Both the position numbers and the translations under genes were made by a program. Source: Thiobacillus sp. (GTDB taxonomy: Bacteria; Pseudomonadota; Gammaproteobacteria; Burkholderiales; Thiobacillaceae). Taken from it: DNA of 64,000 nt. The DNA lies in contig JAUXRY010000034.1 of the NCBI GenBank assembly GCA_030679915.1, positions 62,001-126,000 on the forward strand, in the 5' to 3' direction. The notes below the pieces were generated by a model. That model had not been told where the DNA came from. It ran no database searches and saw only the letters and a list, made by a program, of their open reading frames with translations. This document shows positions 17,265 to 26,308 of the stretch, piece after piece (the stretch's first letter is position 1; every line of letters begins with the position of its first letter).

Positions 17265-18217
17265 TTTGGTTTGTGCCTTTAGCTGCTTTTGCTGTTTGCG
17301 GGTTGATGCTGGTCTGGCTATTGCGGCGCGGTGGCCTACCGATGGATCACCCTAACGAACGCTCGTTGCACGTAACGCCGACGCCGCGGATTGGTGGGCT
17401 GGGCGTCATGGCCGGGGTGCTGGTGGCCGCGGTGTGGCTGGCCGATGCGGCCTTGCTGCCGGTGGTGCTGGGCGCGTTCGCACTGGCTGTGGTGTCGGTG
17501 TTGGACGACGTGCGAGGCCTTCCGGTGAGCGTGCGCTTTCTCGCGCATTTCGTCGTTGCCGTAGGTTGCCTGTTGATGCTGGGTGTCACCGGTTGGGCCT
17601 TGCTGGCGAGTATGCTGGCGGTGGTCTGGATGACCAATCTGTATAACTTTATGGACGGATCGGATGGGCTGGCGGGCGGCATGGCCGTAATCGGCTTCGG
17701 TTCGCTGGCGCTGGCCGCATGGCTGGGTAATGCGCCCGCACTGGCTGCATTCAGCGCGGCCATTGCTGCGGCGGCGCTGGCCTTCTTGCGCTTTAACTTC
17801 CCACCTGCGAAGGTGTTCATGGGTGACGCGGGATCGATCCCGCTGGGCTTCCTCGCGGCCGTGCTTGGTATCCTGGGAGCGCAACGAAACGTGTGGCCGT
17901 GGCTGTTCCCGCTGCTGGTGTTTTCGCCTTTCATCGTCGATGCCAGCATGACGCTGGCCCGACGTGGGTTGCGTGGTGAAAAAATATGGCAGGCGCATCG
18001 TTCGCATTATTATCAGCGGGTGGTGTTGCTGGGGGCATCGCATCGCCAGCTGGCATGGGCCGCTTACGCCTTGATGCTGGCGGGTGCAGCGCTGGCATTC
18101 GCGCTGCTGGTTTTGCCGCAGCATAGGGCATGGTTGCTTGTCCTGTGGACCGTAACGTATCTACTGATTTTTCTGACCATCGACCGGCGCTGGCGCCAAT
18201 TCCAAAATGAACTTTAA
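17261..18217 (+). CDS. wbpL: WbpL/WecA-like polyprenyl-phosphate sugar-1-phosphate transferase
   Basis: ATG 17261 overlaps the previous stop (ATGA), giving 318 residues with about ten hydrophobic helices. The MraY/WecA-family motifs are present: VLDDVRGLP (metal-binding DD), NLYNFMDGSDGLAGG, GDAGSIPLGFL and the H-rich loop AHRSHYYQR. This inner-membrane enzyme starts each O-antigen unit by moving an N-acetylhexosamine-1-phosphate onto undecaprenyl phosphate. The flanking genes suggest QuiNAc or FucNAc as the first sugar. Confidence 0.85.
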   Translation: MIWFVPLAAFAVCGLMLVWLLRRGGLPMDHPNERSLHVTPTPRIGGLGVMAGVLVAAVWLADAALLPVVLGAFALAVVSVLDDVRGLPVSVRFLAHFVVAVGCLLMLGVTGWALLASMLAVVWMTNLYNFMDGSDGLAGGMAVIGFGSLALAAWLGNAPALAAFSAAIAAAALAFLRFNFPPAKVFMGDAGSIPLGFLAAVLGILGAQRNVWPWLFPLLVFSPFIVDASMTLARRGLRGEKIWQAHRSHYYQRVVLLGASHRQLAWAAYALMLAGAALAFALLVLPQHRAWLLVLWTVTYLLIFLTIDRRWRQFQNEL

Positions 18218-20042
18218 TCCACGCACGGCCACCATCATCCTGCATGACATCCTGGTCGCGGCCTGCGCCTGGATGGGGGCGTACTGGCTGCGGTTCAATC
18301 TCGACGTGCCGCTGGCGTTTCAGTCTGCAGCTTTCTCGACGCTGCTCTGGGTCGTACCGTTGCAGGCCGTGATTTTCTGGCGCTTTGGCCTGTATCGCGG
18401 CATCTGGCGTTTTGCCAGCCTTCCCGATCTCAAGCGCATCGTGCTGGCTGTGGGGCTTGCGGCGGTCATGGTTCCCGTGGTGTTGATCCTGTTTCGGGTT
18501 AATACGGTGGTGCCGCGTTCAGTATTGATTCTCGACCCGTTGCTACTGCTCATCGTGATGGGTGGAAGCCGTCTGGCCTATCGCGCCTGGAAGGAGCATC
18601 GTCTGGCCAGCATCCTTCGCCCAGGCAGCAAGCCCGTGCTGGTGGCCGGCGCGGGCTCGGCAGCAGACTTTTTGTTGCGTGAACTGGCACGCAATCCCGC
18701 GGGCTTTCATGTGGTGGGGTTGCTCGATGACAGCCGCGGCAAGCAGGGGCGCCTCGTGCAGGGGGTTCCTGTGCTGGGGGCGCTGGATGATGTTGTGGCC
18801 TGTGCGCAAAAGATGGGGGTGGAAGATGTAGTGCTTGCGCTGCCATCGGCCGCGCACCAGGTTCGCATGCGGATTATGGAAATCTGTGCCAAAGGCGGGC
18901 TCAAGGTGATGAGCATTCCCTCGCTGGAGGATTTGGTGGCGGGGCGGGTTTCGGTTTCAACTCTGCGCCGGATCGAGCTGGACGATTTATTGGGACGAGA
19001 CCCCGTGCAACTCGACGAGAGTGGCTTGCATCAGCTGCTGACCGGACACGTGGTGATGGTGACTGGGGCAGGCGGTTCGATCGGTTCGGAATTGTGTCGC
19101 CAGATCGCACGCTTCTCACCCGCCAAGCTGGTGTTGTTTGAACAGTCGGAGTTGGCGTTGTATGCAATGGAGCAGGAGTTGCCACAGCATTTCCCTCAAA
19201 TACCGATTGCACCCGTGATTGGCGACGTGAAGAATGCTGTCTGGGTGAATCAGGTCATGGCCGAACACCGGCCCGCGGTGGTATTCCATGCCGCCGCCTA
19301 CAAGCATGTGCCCCTGATGGAAAATGGCAACGCCTGGGAGGCAGTGCGCAACAACGTGCTGGGCACCCAGGTGGTCGCCGCCGCGGCGCAGGCAAATGGT
19401 GTCGGCAAGTTCGTGATGATCTCCACCGACAAGGCAGTCAACCCGACCAATGTCATGGGCGCGACCAAAAGGCTGGCCGAGATGGCTTGCCAGGCCATGC
19501 AGCAGGCGGCTGGAACGCGCTTCGTGTCGGTGCGCTTCGGTAATGTGCTCGGCTCGTCCGGCAGCGTGATTCCCAAGTTCCAGAAGCAGATCGAGGCGGG
19601 TGGCCCGGTGACGGTGACGCATCCCGACATCACACGCTTCTTCATGTCGATTCCCGAAGCTGCCCAACTAGTGCTGCAGGCGGGCCTGATGGGCGAGGGC
19701 GGCGAAATTTTTGTGCTCGACATGGGCGAGCCGGTGAAGATCGCCGAACTGGCCCAGCTCATGATCCGGCTGTCGGGGGCGGACGAGGACAGCATCCGCA
19801 TCGAATACTCTGGCTTGCGTCCCGGCGAAAAACTCTACGAGGAACTACTCGCCGACGACGAGTCCACGTTGCCGACGCCGCATCCCAAGCTGCGGGTGGC
19901 TAAGGCGCGTGCAGGCGACGTCGGCTGGCATGGTCAATGTTTGGATTGGCTGGCGCACCCCGACACTTACAATGAAGAAATGGTCAAACGTCAGTTGAAA
20001 ACATGGGTGCCGGAATACCAGCCGGAGCCGAAAAAACCGTGA
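18207..20042 (+). CDS. wbpM: WbpM/FlaA1/PglF-type membrane UDP-GlcNAc 4,6-dehydratase
   Basis: This 611-residue protein has four N-terminal membrane helices (about residues 5-115), a first Rossmann domain (VLVAGAGSAADF) and a CapD-type catalytic SDR domain with TGAGGSIGSEL, the AAAYKHVPLMENG loop and Met-x3-Lys (NVMGATK) in place of the classical Tyr-x3-Lys. This is the hallmark of WbpM-like UDP-GlcNAc C6 dehydratases. It makes UDP-4-keto-6-deoxy-GlcNAc, the substrate of the WbpV-like enzyme two genes upstream. It overlaps the upstream gene by 11 bases. Length and domain order match the long membrane-bound subfamily. Confidence 0.9.
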   Translation: MNFNPRTATIILHDILVAACAWMGAYWLRFNLDVPLAFQSAAFSTLLWVVPLQAVIFWRFGLYRGIWRFASLPDLKRIVLAVGLAAVMVPVVLILFRVNTVVPRSVLILDPLLLLIVMGGSRLAYRAWKEHRLASILRPGSKPVLVAGAGSAADFLLRELARNPAGFHVVGLLDDSRGKQGRLVQGVPVLGALDDVVACAQKMGVEDVVLALPSAAHQVRMRIMEICAKGGLKVMSIPSLEDLVAGRVSVSTLRRIELDDLLGRDPVQLDESGLHQLLTGHVVMVTGAGGSIGSELCRQIARFSPAKLVLFEQSELALYAMEQELPQHFPQIPIAPVIGDVKNAVWVNQVMAEHRPAVVFHAAAYKHVPLMENGNAWEAVRNNVLGTQVVAAAAQANGVGKFVMISTDKAVNPTNVMGATKRLAEMACQAMQQAAGTRFVSVRFGNVLGSSGSVIPKFQKQIEAGGPVTVTHPDITRFFMSIPEAAQLVLQAGLMGEGGEIFVLDMGEPVKIAELAQLMIRLSGADEDSIRIEYSGLRPGEKLYEELLADDESTLPTPHPKLRVAKARAGDVGWHGQCLDWLAHPDTYNEEMVKRQLKTWVPEYQPEPKKP

Positions 20043-20056
20043 AAGTGCCAATCAAG

Positions 20057-20098
20057 TTTCAATCCAAATGTTTCAATCCAGATGTTTCAATTCAAATC
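20057..20098 (+). repeat. Three tandem 14-base repeats abutting the GT10 start codon
   Basis: Copies of TTTCAATCCAAATG lie at 20057-20070, 20071-20084 (one change) and 20085-20098 (two changes), ending just before ATG 20099. Fourteen is not a multiple of three, so a copy-number change would alter the frame if translation began at GTG 20039, and would alter leader spacing if it begins at 20099. Confidence 0.8.
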
Positions 20099-21091
20099 AT
20101 GAGCCAACGTGAAATCCTGGTACGCACCAACATGGACTGCGCACCGAGAGGCATGGCCTTACTCACGCCTGGCAGCAGTTTGGTCTGGGGCCGTTGTCGT
20201 TTTGATTTCAACCCGGATGAGGGCGGCCGCGCGGATTTTTCTGTGGTAATGGGCAATGCGCGTCCGCGTGACCGCTTTGTCTGCGCGCCGCAGAACACCC
20301 TGTTTATTGCGGGCGAGCCGCTGGCAAAAAAACGCTACCCCCAATCTTTCTACCGGCAGTTTTGCCATGTGGTCGATAGCCACACGGCATCTTGCCACCC
20401 GCATCTGAATGTCAACGCCCTGGGGCTGAATTGGCATGTCGGACTGGACCACAGCAGCAACAGCTATCGCTATGGCTATGATTATTTGACTGCGTTGGCT
20501 AGCCCGGACAAGCAGAACCGCATCGCCGTAGTGTGTTCAAACGCCAGCAAGACCGAAGGTCAGCGTAAGCGACTGGCTCTGCTCGAAGGGCTGAAACAGC
20601 GCTTGGGCGACCGGCTGGTGCATTTTGGGCGTGGTTTCGAGCCCATCGATGACAAGATGGATGCGATCCTGCCTTACCGCTTTCATCTGGTGCTGGAGAA
20701 CTGTGTGCAGCCCAACTACTGGACTGAAAAACTCGCCGATGCCTACCTTGGCTGGGCTTACCCGGTTTACCTTGGCTGCCCGAATGCGGACGATTACCTG
20801 CCGGCGGAAGCGCTGCTGTCCATCAACAATCTTGACGCAGACACGGCCGCCGCGCGGATTGCCGAACTGCTGGACCAGCCGCTCGGTCCGCAACGCGAGA
20901 CCGCACTGGCGGATGCCCGATGGCGCGTACTCAATGTATACAACCCCTTCGCCTGGGCGGCACATTGGGCAGAACGTCTATACCAACCCGGTTTGCAAGA
21001 AAGAAAACTGACACTGCGTTCGCATAAAGCTTTTCGAAGCTTTCCGCGTGGGCATTGGTTCAGGTTGCGCAACCGTCTGAAGGCGGTTTGA
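20099..21091 (+). CDS. Glycosyltransferase family 10 (alpha-1,3/1,4-fucosyltransferase-like)
   Basis: The start at ATG 20099 gives 330 residues and an N-terminus (REILVRTNMD) that lines up with the GT10 paralogue encoded at 22163-23230. GTG 20039 (overlapping the upstream stop) and ATG 20003 are possible longer starts, but they would run through the tandem repeats. The conserved GT10 region is clear: YRFHLVLEN, then YWTEKLADAYL and PVYLGCPNADDYLP, which bind the nucleotide sugar. It probably decorates the O-antigen with a fucose-type sugar. It converges with the next gene nine bases later. Confidence 0.85.
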   Translation: MSQREILVRTNMDCAPRGMALLTPGSSLVWGRCRFDFNPDEGGRADFSVVMGNARPRDRFVCAPQNTLFIAGEPLAKKRYPQSFYRQFCHVVDSHTASCHPHLNVNALGLNWHVGLDHSSNSYRYGYDYLTALASPDKQNRIAVVCSNASKTEGQRKRLALLEGLKQRLGDRLVHFGRGFEPIDDKMDAILPYRFHLVLENCVQPNYWTEKLADAYLGWAYPVYLGCPNADDYLPAEALLSINNLDADTAAARIAELLDQPLGPQRETALADARWRVLNVYNPFAWAAHWAERLYQPGLQERKLTLRSHKAFRSFPRGHWFRLRNRLKAV

Positions 21092-21100
21092 GTCGCTGAC

Positions 21101-21955
21101 TCAAAAGTGTGTCCCGGTAATGACTTGAATTTCAGAATACAGCGCTGCAAGGGTTTCAGACCTGCTTCCATACCAGCATTCAGGTAGCCTGATAGGCGTT
21201 TTTTTGGTGTTATCGCTATCAAGCGGGTGGGGAAAAGAACTTTCATATGAATAATCCTCGAATCTGTCATTACGTAGAAACGTAAACTCCATCACTCTTG
21301 GAATTTCTATGCCTTGCATGTAAAAGCTGCTACGGCAATTGTTCGGGTGCAAGTGGACACAGGAGTGGGTTTGCAGAATTTTTGCAAAGGCGCTTGACGC
21401 AAGCCTGTAAAAAGGAGCGCTCCAGAGGTGATGTAATCTGTGGAACTCGACAACAATAACTCTGAATCTTTTCAGTAATTCGTCCGGCATGCTCAGGAAG
21501 GCTTCGTATTCATAGCCTTCTATGTCTATTTGCAATAATAGATCCGATGTTGGGCTGATAGGCGAGTTTCTAACCCAATCATTAATGGTCATGAAGTTGT
21601 CGGATGTGGTCGCGCCTACGTATTTCTTGATGAAACTGAAATTTTCATGGGTGATGGCTGGGCCGTCTACCGAATAATCGGCCATGAATACCTTCATGCC
21701 CCTGTTTGCGCAGGCCAGTTCAAAATCCGACGAGTCACTTACTCCTGGTGAAAAGCAGGCTTCAATTCCTTCGAAATCGTCTGGAACCAAATAGCCGCCG
21801 TCACCCTCGGGGCCCAGCCTGATTAATTTGATTCCTGTGGACTTTGGACGAAGCCTGCTAATGAGCCTAGCGAGGTCTGATTTTCTGGTTGTCTTGGTTG
21901 GGAAGAAACCAATTTTGAAAACGTCAAGAACCAGCTGGCTGATGGTTTTTTTCAT
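21101..21955 (-). CDS. FkbM-family methyltransferase
   Basis: This 284-residue protein has FkbM/Methyltransf_21 features: LIRLGPEGDGGYLVPDD early in the chain, a SAM-site region ACFSPGVSDSSDFE (variant of the usual DvGan), and LLLQIDIEGYEYEAFLSMP, the family's KxDvEG-like motif. It is last in a run of - strand polysaccharide genes and converges on the GT10 gene. It probably methylates a sugar. The 207 bases upstream (21956-22162) hold no gene I can support. Confidence 0.8.
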   Translation of the reverse strand: MKKTISQLVLDVFKIGFFPTKTTRKSDLARLISRLRPKSTGIKLIRLGPEGDGGYLVPDDFEGIEACFSPGVSDSSDFELACANRGMKVFMADYSVDGPAITHENFSFIKKYVGATTSDNFMTINDWVRNSPISPTSDLLLQIDIEGYEYEAFLSMPDELLKRFRVIVVEFHRLHHLWSAPFYRLASSAFAKILQTHSCVHLHPNNCRSSFYMQGIEIPRVMEFTFLRNDRFEDYSYESSFPHPLDSDNTKKTPIRLPECWYGSRSETLAALYSEIQVITGTHF

Positions 21956-22162
21956 ATGGGAGTCTTGGGCGCCGGAGTGCCAACTCGTGCTGTAAGCGCT
22001 GTATTTTAAATGAGAAAGGCATACAGGCTAAAGCAGAGGATTTAAGTAGGCGCTGATTTATTCGTCATTCCGCGAATGTGGAATCCTGTGCCTTGATTAG
22101 ACTGGCCTTATCTAAGCGGGAACAATAGAACCGAATTATTCAGCGCTTCTTTAAGCGAGTGC

Positions 22163-23230
22163 TCATGCGCCAGCCCAGTGGTGGCGGGCGCGCGCATAGA
22201 GTTTTTCCAGGCCGTAGCGCAGGCCCGGCAGCCATTGCCGGTGCAGGCGACGGCGGCTTTGGATGTGGACGGGCGTCGAGGGCTGGGTGCGGTTGGCGGC
22301 GTGTCTTTCGTTGATCAGCCGCACGACGGTGGCAATCGGCCCGTATTGCTCCAGCACCCGGCGACGGCTTTCCAGAATCGCGGGCAGGTTCTTTTCCCAC
22401 AATTTGTCGCGGATGGCGCGCTGGATGGTCTCGGCGGCGGCCTCGACATGGGCGATGTCGATGCGGATGAAACTCTCTGGCGGAAAATAGTCTTCGGCAT
22501 TCGGGCAGCCGTAGTAAATCGGCATGCAGGCGCCGATGAAGGGATCGGCGAGCTTTTCCGTCCAGTGGTTCGGCCCCAGGTGGTTCTCAATTGCCAGGTG
22601 GTAGCGGTAAGGGTCGAGGGCGTCAGCCTTGTCGACCAGCGGGCGCACGCCGTGGCCGTATATTTTCATGAGCGGAAGTTGAACCTTAAGCGCCTGGGTG
22701 AAATCGTAGCGCGCGCGGTGCAGAGTATGTCCTTGCCGTTTACTTGAGCAGACCGTTGAGAGCGTTGCGGTCTTGGCCAACGGCACGTGCGCGAGCAGGT
22801 TGTCGTAGTCGCCGCGCGGCGAGCTGCTGGCGTAAAACCAGATCAGGGCAGGCTGCTGAAAAATCAGACCGTGGTGCTTGCCCGTCGCCCACGGTTCCTG
22901 CGTGGTCAGCAACCAGTTGAACTGGTGCAGGTAGGTTCTGCCATAGGTTTTGATCGAAGACGGCTCAACGGTGATCAGCAGGGTGTTTTCCGGTGGGCAA
23001 GCCAACTCTTCCACCCACAACGGGTGGCGTTCGCCAGCTACTGAGGGCAGATCATCGTAGACCACCAGCCAGTCATAGTCGCGGCAGTCGCGGTCGAAAA
23101 TGAAGTCGCAATTGCCCCAGCGCGGTTGCCTGCCGGGAAAGCATTTCAGCCAGCCGTCGCCATCCAGACCGGGTTTAAACTTGCCAAGAAATTTGATGCG
23201 TAGCCGTGGCGCAGTCTGCAGATCGTTCAT
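22163..23230 (-). CDS. Glycosyltransferase family 10 paralogue
   Basis: This 355-residue protein carries the GT10 nucleotide-binding region: YRYHLAIENH, HWTEKLADPFIG and PIYYGCPNAEDYFPPESF. It is alignable through most of its length with the + strand GT10 at 20099. The N-terminal segment PRWGNCDFIFDRD parallels VWGRCRFDFNPDE of that protein. The C-terminal 40 residues are basic and could help membrane association. It lies six bases downstream of the GT25 gene, so they are co-transcribed. Fucose is the usual donor of the family, but bacterial GT10 members can differ. Confidence 0.85.
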   Translation of the reverse strand: MNDLQTAPRLRIKFLGKFKPGLDGDGWLKCFPGRQPRWGNCDFIFDRDCRDYDWLVVYDDLPSVAGERHPLWVEELACPPENTLLITVEPSSIKTYGRTYLHQFNWLLTTQEPWATGKHHGLIFQQPALIWFYASSSPRGDYDNLLAHVPLAKTATLSTVCSSKRQGHTLHRARYDFTQALKVQLPLMKIYGHGVRPLVDKADALDPYRYHLAIENHLGPNHWTEKLADPFIGACMPIYYGCPNAEDYFPPESFIRIDIAHVEAAAETIQRAIRDKLWEKNLPAILESRRRVLEQYGPIATVVRLINERHAANRTQPSTPVHIQSRRRLHRQWLPGLRYGLEKLYARARHHWAGA

Positions 23231-23236
23231 GGATAT

Positions 23237-24076
23237 TCAGAATCCGCGCACTTGTTTGATGCGCCCGCGCAGCCAGTCACGCGGCTCGGCCAGCCTGTAT
23301 CCCAGCCAGCGCAAAGTGCCCAGCAGCCGAAAAGCCAGCGCGCCATGTCGTGCGTCGGGCACGTACGTAGTGTGCAGCTTCTCGTGCAGGCGTTGGGTAA
23401 TATCGGAAAAACCACCCTGCTGATTGATCAGCGCAGGCGATACCACGCACACGTTGAAATAGCGCGTCAGATTGCGGTAATACCAGCGGTCGATGGCGCG
23501 GTGTCGGCTGATCCAGTTCCAGATGGTGTCGGCGGTAGGCAGCTTTTCCAGCAACCGTTCGAAGCTGCTGTCCCTGAGCAGGTAGGCATGAGTGGTGCTG
23601 CAACCGGATACGGCGCACAGGCTGTGCCCTGCAGGCAGTTCGGCGAGCGTCTGGAAGGGCGGAACCGGGTCGGTAAATCCCAGGTAGCACACGTCCCAGT
23701 CGCTGGCGCGCAAGGCCGCGGGCAGTCCTGCCAGCACTTCGGCCAGCGCCGGTTCAAGTTCGATGTCATCTTCCAGTATCAGCACCGTGCGCCAGTTGTG
23801 AGATTTCGCGTGGGCAATCGCCGTGCGGTGCGACAGCGTGCAACCAGCGCGGCCAGCCCAGGTCTTGTCGCGCTTGCGGCCGCGAAACCATGGTGGAGCG
23901 CCGAAGCCCGGCAACGCCGAGCCCAGCGTGGCGGTGAGGCGATGCAATTTGTCGGCGGGAATGAAACCGGCAGTTCTGGCTTGCATGTCCTGCCAACGGT
24001 CGGGGCGGTTGTCGAGATTGACCACCAGCACGCCGTCGATCATGTCCCAGAAGACGTCGAATTGCGGCTGCGGCAT
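23237..24076 (-). CDS. Glycosyltransferase family 25 (LPS beta-transferase type)
   Basis: The start is set at the ATG complementary to 24074-24076, which overlaps the upstream stop by one base; longer frames run into the neighbouring gene. The 279-residue product has the GT25 pattern DGVLVVNLDNRPDRWQ, GCTLSHRTAI and the acidic LILEDDIELE. GT25 enzymes add galactose or glucose to LPS core or O-chain. It is flanked by an unclassified transferase gene and GT10. Confidence 0.85.
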   Translation of the reverse strand: MPQPQFDVFWDMIDGVLVVNLDNRPDRWQDMQARTAGFIPADKLHRLTATLGSALPGFGAPPWFRGRKRDKTWAGRAGCTLSHRTAIAHAKSHNWRTVLILEDDIELEPALAEVLAGLPAALRASDWDVCYLGFTDPVPPFQTLAELPAGHSLCAVSGCSTTHAYLLRDSSFERLLEKLPTADTIWNWISRHRAIDRWYYRNLTRYFNVCVVSPALINQQGGFSDITQRLHEKLHTTYVPDARHGALAFRLLGTLRWLGYRLAEPRDWLRGRIKQVRGF

Positions 24077-24828
24077 TACAGTTTCCAGTGATCCGCGATC
24101 CACGGTGCAGGCAGTGTGCGGTGGTGGGGTTTGCGCCCGCGATACCCGTGTATCGCCTCGTCCGGATCGGGGCGGCCGTGGAACACCAGAATCCGGCAGC
24201 CCTCGGGCAGTTGCGGCATGCGGAACAAGTTGAGCGGAAAGGCCGGGCGGCAGTTCCACTTGTAGCTTTTGACCCATTCTTCCGGCCACCACTGTGGGTT
24301 GCCGAGCGCATAGGTGAGAAAAGCCTGCTCGGTGTTGAATTGGGTGCGATCTTCAGCGCGGTGCATTTCGCGCAGAAAGGTTTCGTAGGCGTAGTTTGAC
24401 TTGCCGGCCTCGAAGCGGAAAACGGAAGAATTGCCCACTGCCGGACGCCGTCCCAACACCGCTTTTCGCCAGTTCACCCAGTTGTGAATGATGCAGAACT
24501 CGCCCGGCTTGAAGTCAAAGAAACAGTCAATAGAGCCTGTTATGGCGATATCCAGATCGAGAAACAGCGTGGGCCCCTGCAAGTCGCCAAAGCCATCTTG
24601 CAGAATCGCCAGCTTGACCAGAATGTCCGGCCAGCCGCGCTTGACGCCAGGATTGGCTGGAAACGGGATGATTTCGACACCGGAATCCAGCCCGCTGGGG
24701 TCGTCCGTGCAGCAGAAAAACCGGAACGGCCGGTTCAGATTGCGCCCTACCGCGCGATAAAGCCTGTTGACGTAATGTGACCCGTAGCGGGTGCCCCATT
24801 TAAGACAAATAATGTTTACGTGCGGCAT
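24076..24828 (-). CDS. Putative glycosyltransferase (GT8-like, DxD-containing)
   Basis: ATG 24828 begins MPHVNIICLKWGTRYG, matching how such proteins start; an upstream in-frame ATG at 24882 adds a low-quality leader. The 250 residues include TLFLDLDIAITGSID, a GT-A type DxD metal site, then FNTEQAFLTYAL and a C-terminal ILVFHGRPDP. This pattern occurs in a conserved proteobacterial glycosyltransferase-like family found in LPS loci. The exact CAZy family is uncertain. Confidence 0.7.
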   Translation of the reverse strand: MPHVNIICLKWGTRYGSHYVNRLYRAVGRNLNRPFRFFCCTDDPSGLDSGVEIIPFPANPGVKRGWPDILVKLAILQDGFGDLQGPTLFLDLDIAITGSIDCFFDFKPGEFCIIHNWVNWRKAVLGRRPAVGNSSVFRFEAGKSNYAYETFLREMHRAEDRTQFNTEQAFLTYALGNPQWWPEEWVKSYKWNCRPAFPLNLFRMPQLPEGCRILVFHGRPDPDEAIHGYRGRKPHHRTLPAPWIADHWKL

Positions 24829-25063
24829 GAGTCTAGACGTGGGCTTTCCGGAAGGTCTAAAGGGTGGGCGGAGCGAGTCCACCCAGCATCGGGCAAGACT
24901 CTCAGGATTTCCCGAGTTGCCTGGAAAGCCTGCGATCTGATATCAATGTGCCAAACCAGACATATTTTATCAGCACATTGCAGTAGGTCTTCCAGCCTCC
25001 ACGTGTCAGGGGGTAGATCAGTTTTTTCCACCCGGAAAGCTGGAAGGTTTTTCCCACCGCTGT
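24829..25063. other. 235-base intergenic stretch, nothing assignable
   Basis: This gap lies between the O-antigen ligase-like gene and the downstream transferase gene, both on the - strand. Both strands have short open frames without family motifs or ribosome sites. I see no terminator or repeat. Confidence 0.5.
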
Positions 25064-26308
25064 TCAAGCTTTTTTGCCTGGAGAGGGTACCCGATTGGCC
25101 GCCTCGTTCGAGCCACAACTTTCATTCAGGGTGCAACACGCCAAAGCCACAACGAGAACCCAGACTCCCCTGAAATGCGTGGAATCCAGGATGGAATACT
25201 CCAGCGTGCCCGCCACCAAAGTGGCCACGAACACTGCCAAAGCCAATTGCGCTGCAGGCTGGTTTTGCCGATATAGCCGGACAACCAGCAGTGCAGCCGA
25301 CAGCAGGCCACCCGCCAATGCCATCACCCCACTGCTTACGGCGAGATCAAGCCACATATTATGGGGCGCGTTTGGTCCGACCCTATCTGGAAAATGTTCG
25401 TAGGCACCGATTCCCCAGCCAATCCAGGGTGCCATGCGAATTTTTTCCAGCGAAAATGACAGCGCAATCATGCGTGTGCTATCGCTGTGCGTATCGTTGG
25501 CCTGCACGCCGATGAACAGGTAGATCCCAACGGCCAAAGCCGCGCCGCCAAGATAAAACAGCAGGCGAATACGGCCGGCAGGCGGGAACAAAACCACAAG
25601 TCCTGTGGCGAGGATGAGAATCGCACCGCGTGATCCCGATACCCACACACAGAGCAGCGCCGCGACCAACAATACCCAGAGCGCTGGATGGTGCGACGAT
25701 TGGTTGCGAAGCAGGCCGGCAGAAAGAATGGCTGTAATGGCCATGAACATGCCGAAAGGATTCGGGTTGAACACCAGTCCGTCGATGCGTATCTGGCGCC
25801 AGGTTGACAGGCTTGCATTCGGCTCAGTTAGCAAGTCCGCCAAACCCGCACCCGCATGTATCGATAATGCGCAGAGCAACGCGAAAGTTGCGGAATAGAG
25901 GGTTAGCCATCCGCGCTGGATAAGAATAATGATGCCAAAACCAATGCCAAGCATACGCAGAACGAGTATCGGCAATTCCTGCCAGCCTGGCGCTGTGGGA
26001 ATACCCAGCGCATGCTGCAAGCTGGCGGTCAGTAGAACTGGAACCAGCCACAGCGTGGTGCAGCTCAGAAAGGTTCGCATTGCGGTGCTGTGCCAGTCCG
26101 CGCGGCGCGCGAAACCTACCGCAGCGACCAGGACAAGTCCCGAAATGTGCAAGCTTGCCCATTTCGGGGGCAGGCTGATGGCTAAAACGAACAGCGATAA
26201 AAATGCCGCTATTGACGCTTTGGATGTGCCGACTGTGGACATGATGGAAGTAGCTAACAGAGAGGCTCGCACTTTAATACTTTCAGTCAGGTTTATGCAG
26301 AAAGACAA
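25064..26308 (-). CDS. O-antigen ligase/polymerase family membrane protein
   Basis: This protein of up to 414 residues has 10-12 hydrophobic helices and WaaL/Wzy features: GLVFNPNPFGMFMAITAIL, VSGSRGAILIL, and a periplasmic segment IRMAPWIGWGIGAYEHFPDRVGPNAPHNMWLDLAVSSG containing the conserved His before the last helices. The start is uncertain: ATG 26308 and ATG 26242 both lack a clear ribosome site, and the first helix starts near residue 32. It is the second ligase-like protein in the window, so one may polymerise (Wzy) and the other ligate (WaaL). Confidence 0.8.
   Translation of the reverse strand: MSFCINLTESIKVRASLLATSIMSTVGTSKASIAAFLSLFVLAISLPPKWASLHISGLVLVAAVGFARRADWHSTAMRTFLSCTTLWLVPVLLTASLQHALGIPTAPGWQELPILVLRMLGIGFGIIILIQRGWLTLYSATFALLCALSIHAGAGLADLLTEPNASLSTWRQIRIDGLVFNPNPFGMFMAITAILSAGLLRNQSSHHPALWVLLVAALLCVWVSGSRGAILILATGLVVLFPPAGRIRLLFYLGGAALAVGIYLFIGVQANDTHSDSTRMIALSFSLEKIRMAPWIGWGIGAYEHFPDRVGPNAPHNMWLDLAVSSGVMALAGGLLSAALLVVRLYRQNQPAAQLALAVFVATLVAGTLEYSILDSTHFRGVWVLVVALACCTLNESCGSNEAANRVPSPGKKA

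Noticed and set aside
17336-18124. 262-codon - strand frame
   Set aside because: Glutamine/histidine/arginine-rich product antisense to the WbpL-like transferase; typical shadow frame.
24077-24292. 72-codon extension of the GT25 gene
   Set aside because: It runs into the neighbouring glycosyltransferase gene and is proline/arginine-rich shadow sequence; ATG 24076 overlaps the upstream stop as in the rest of the operon.
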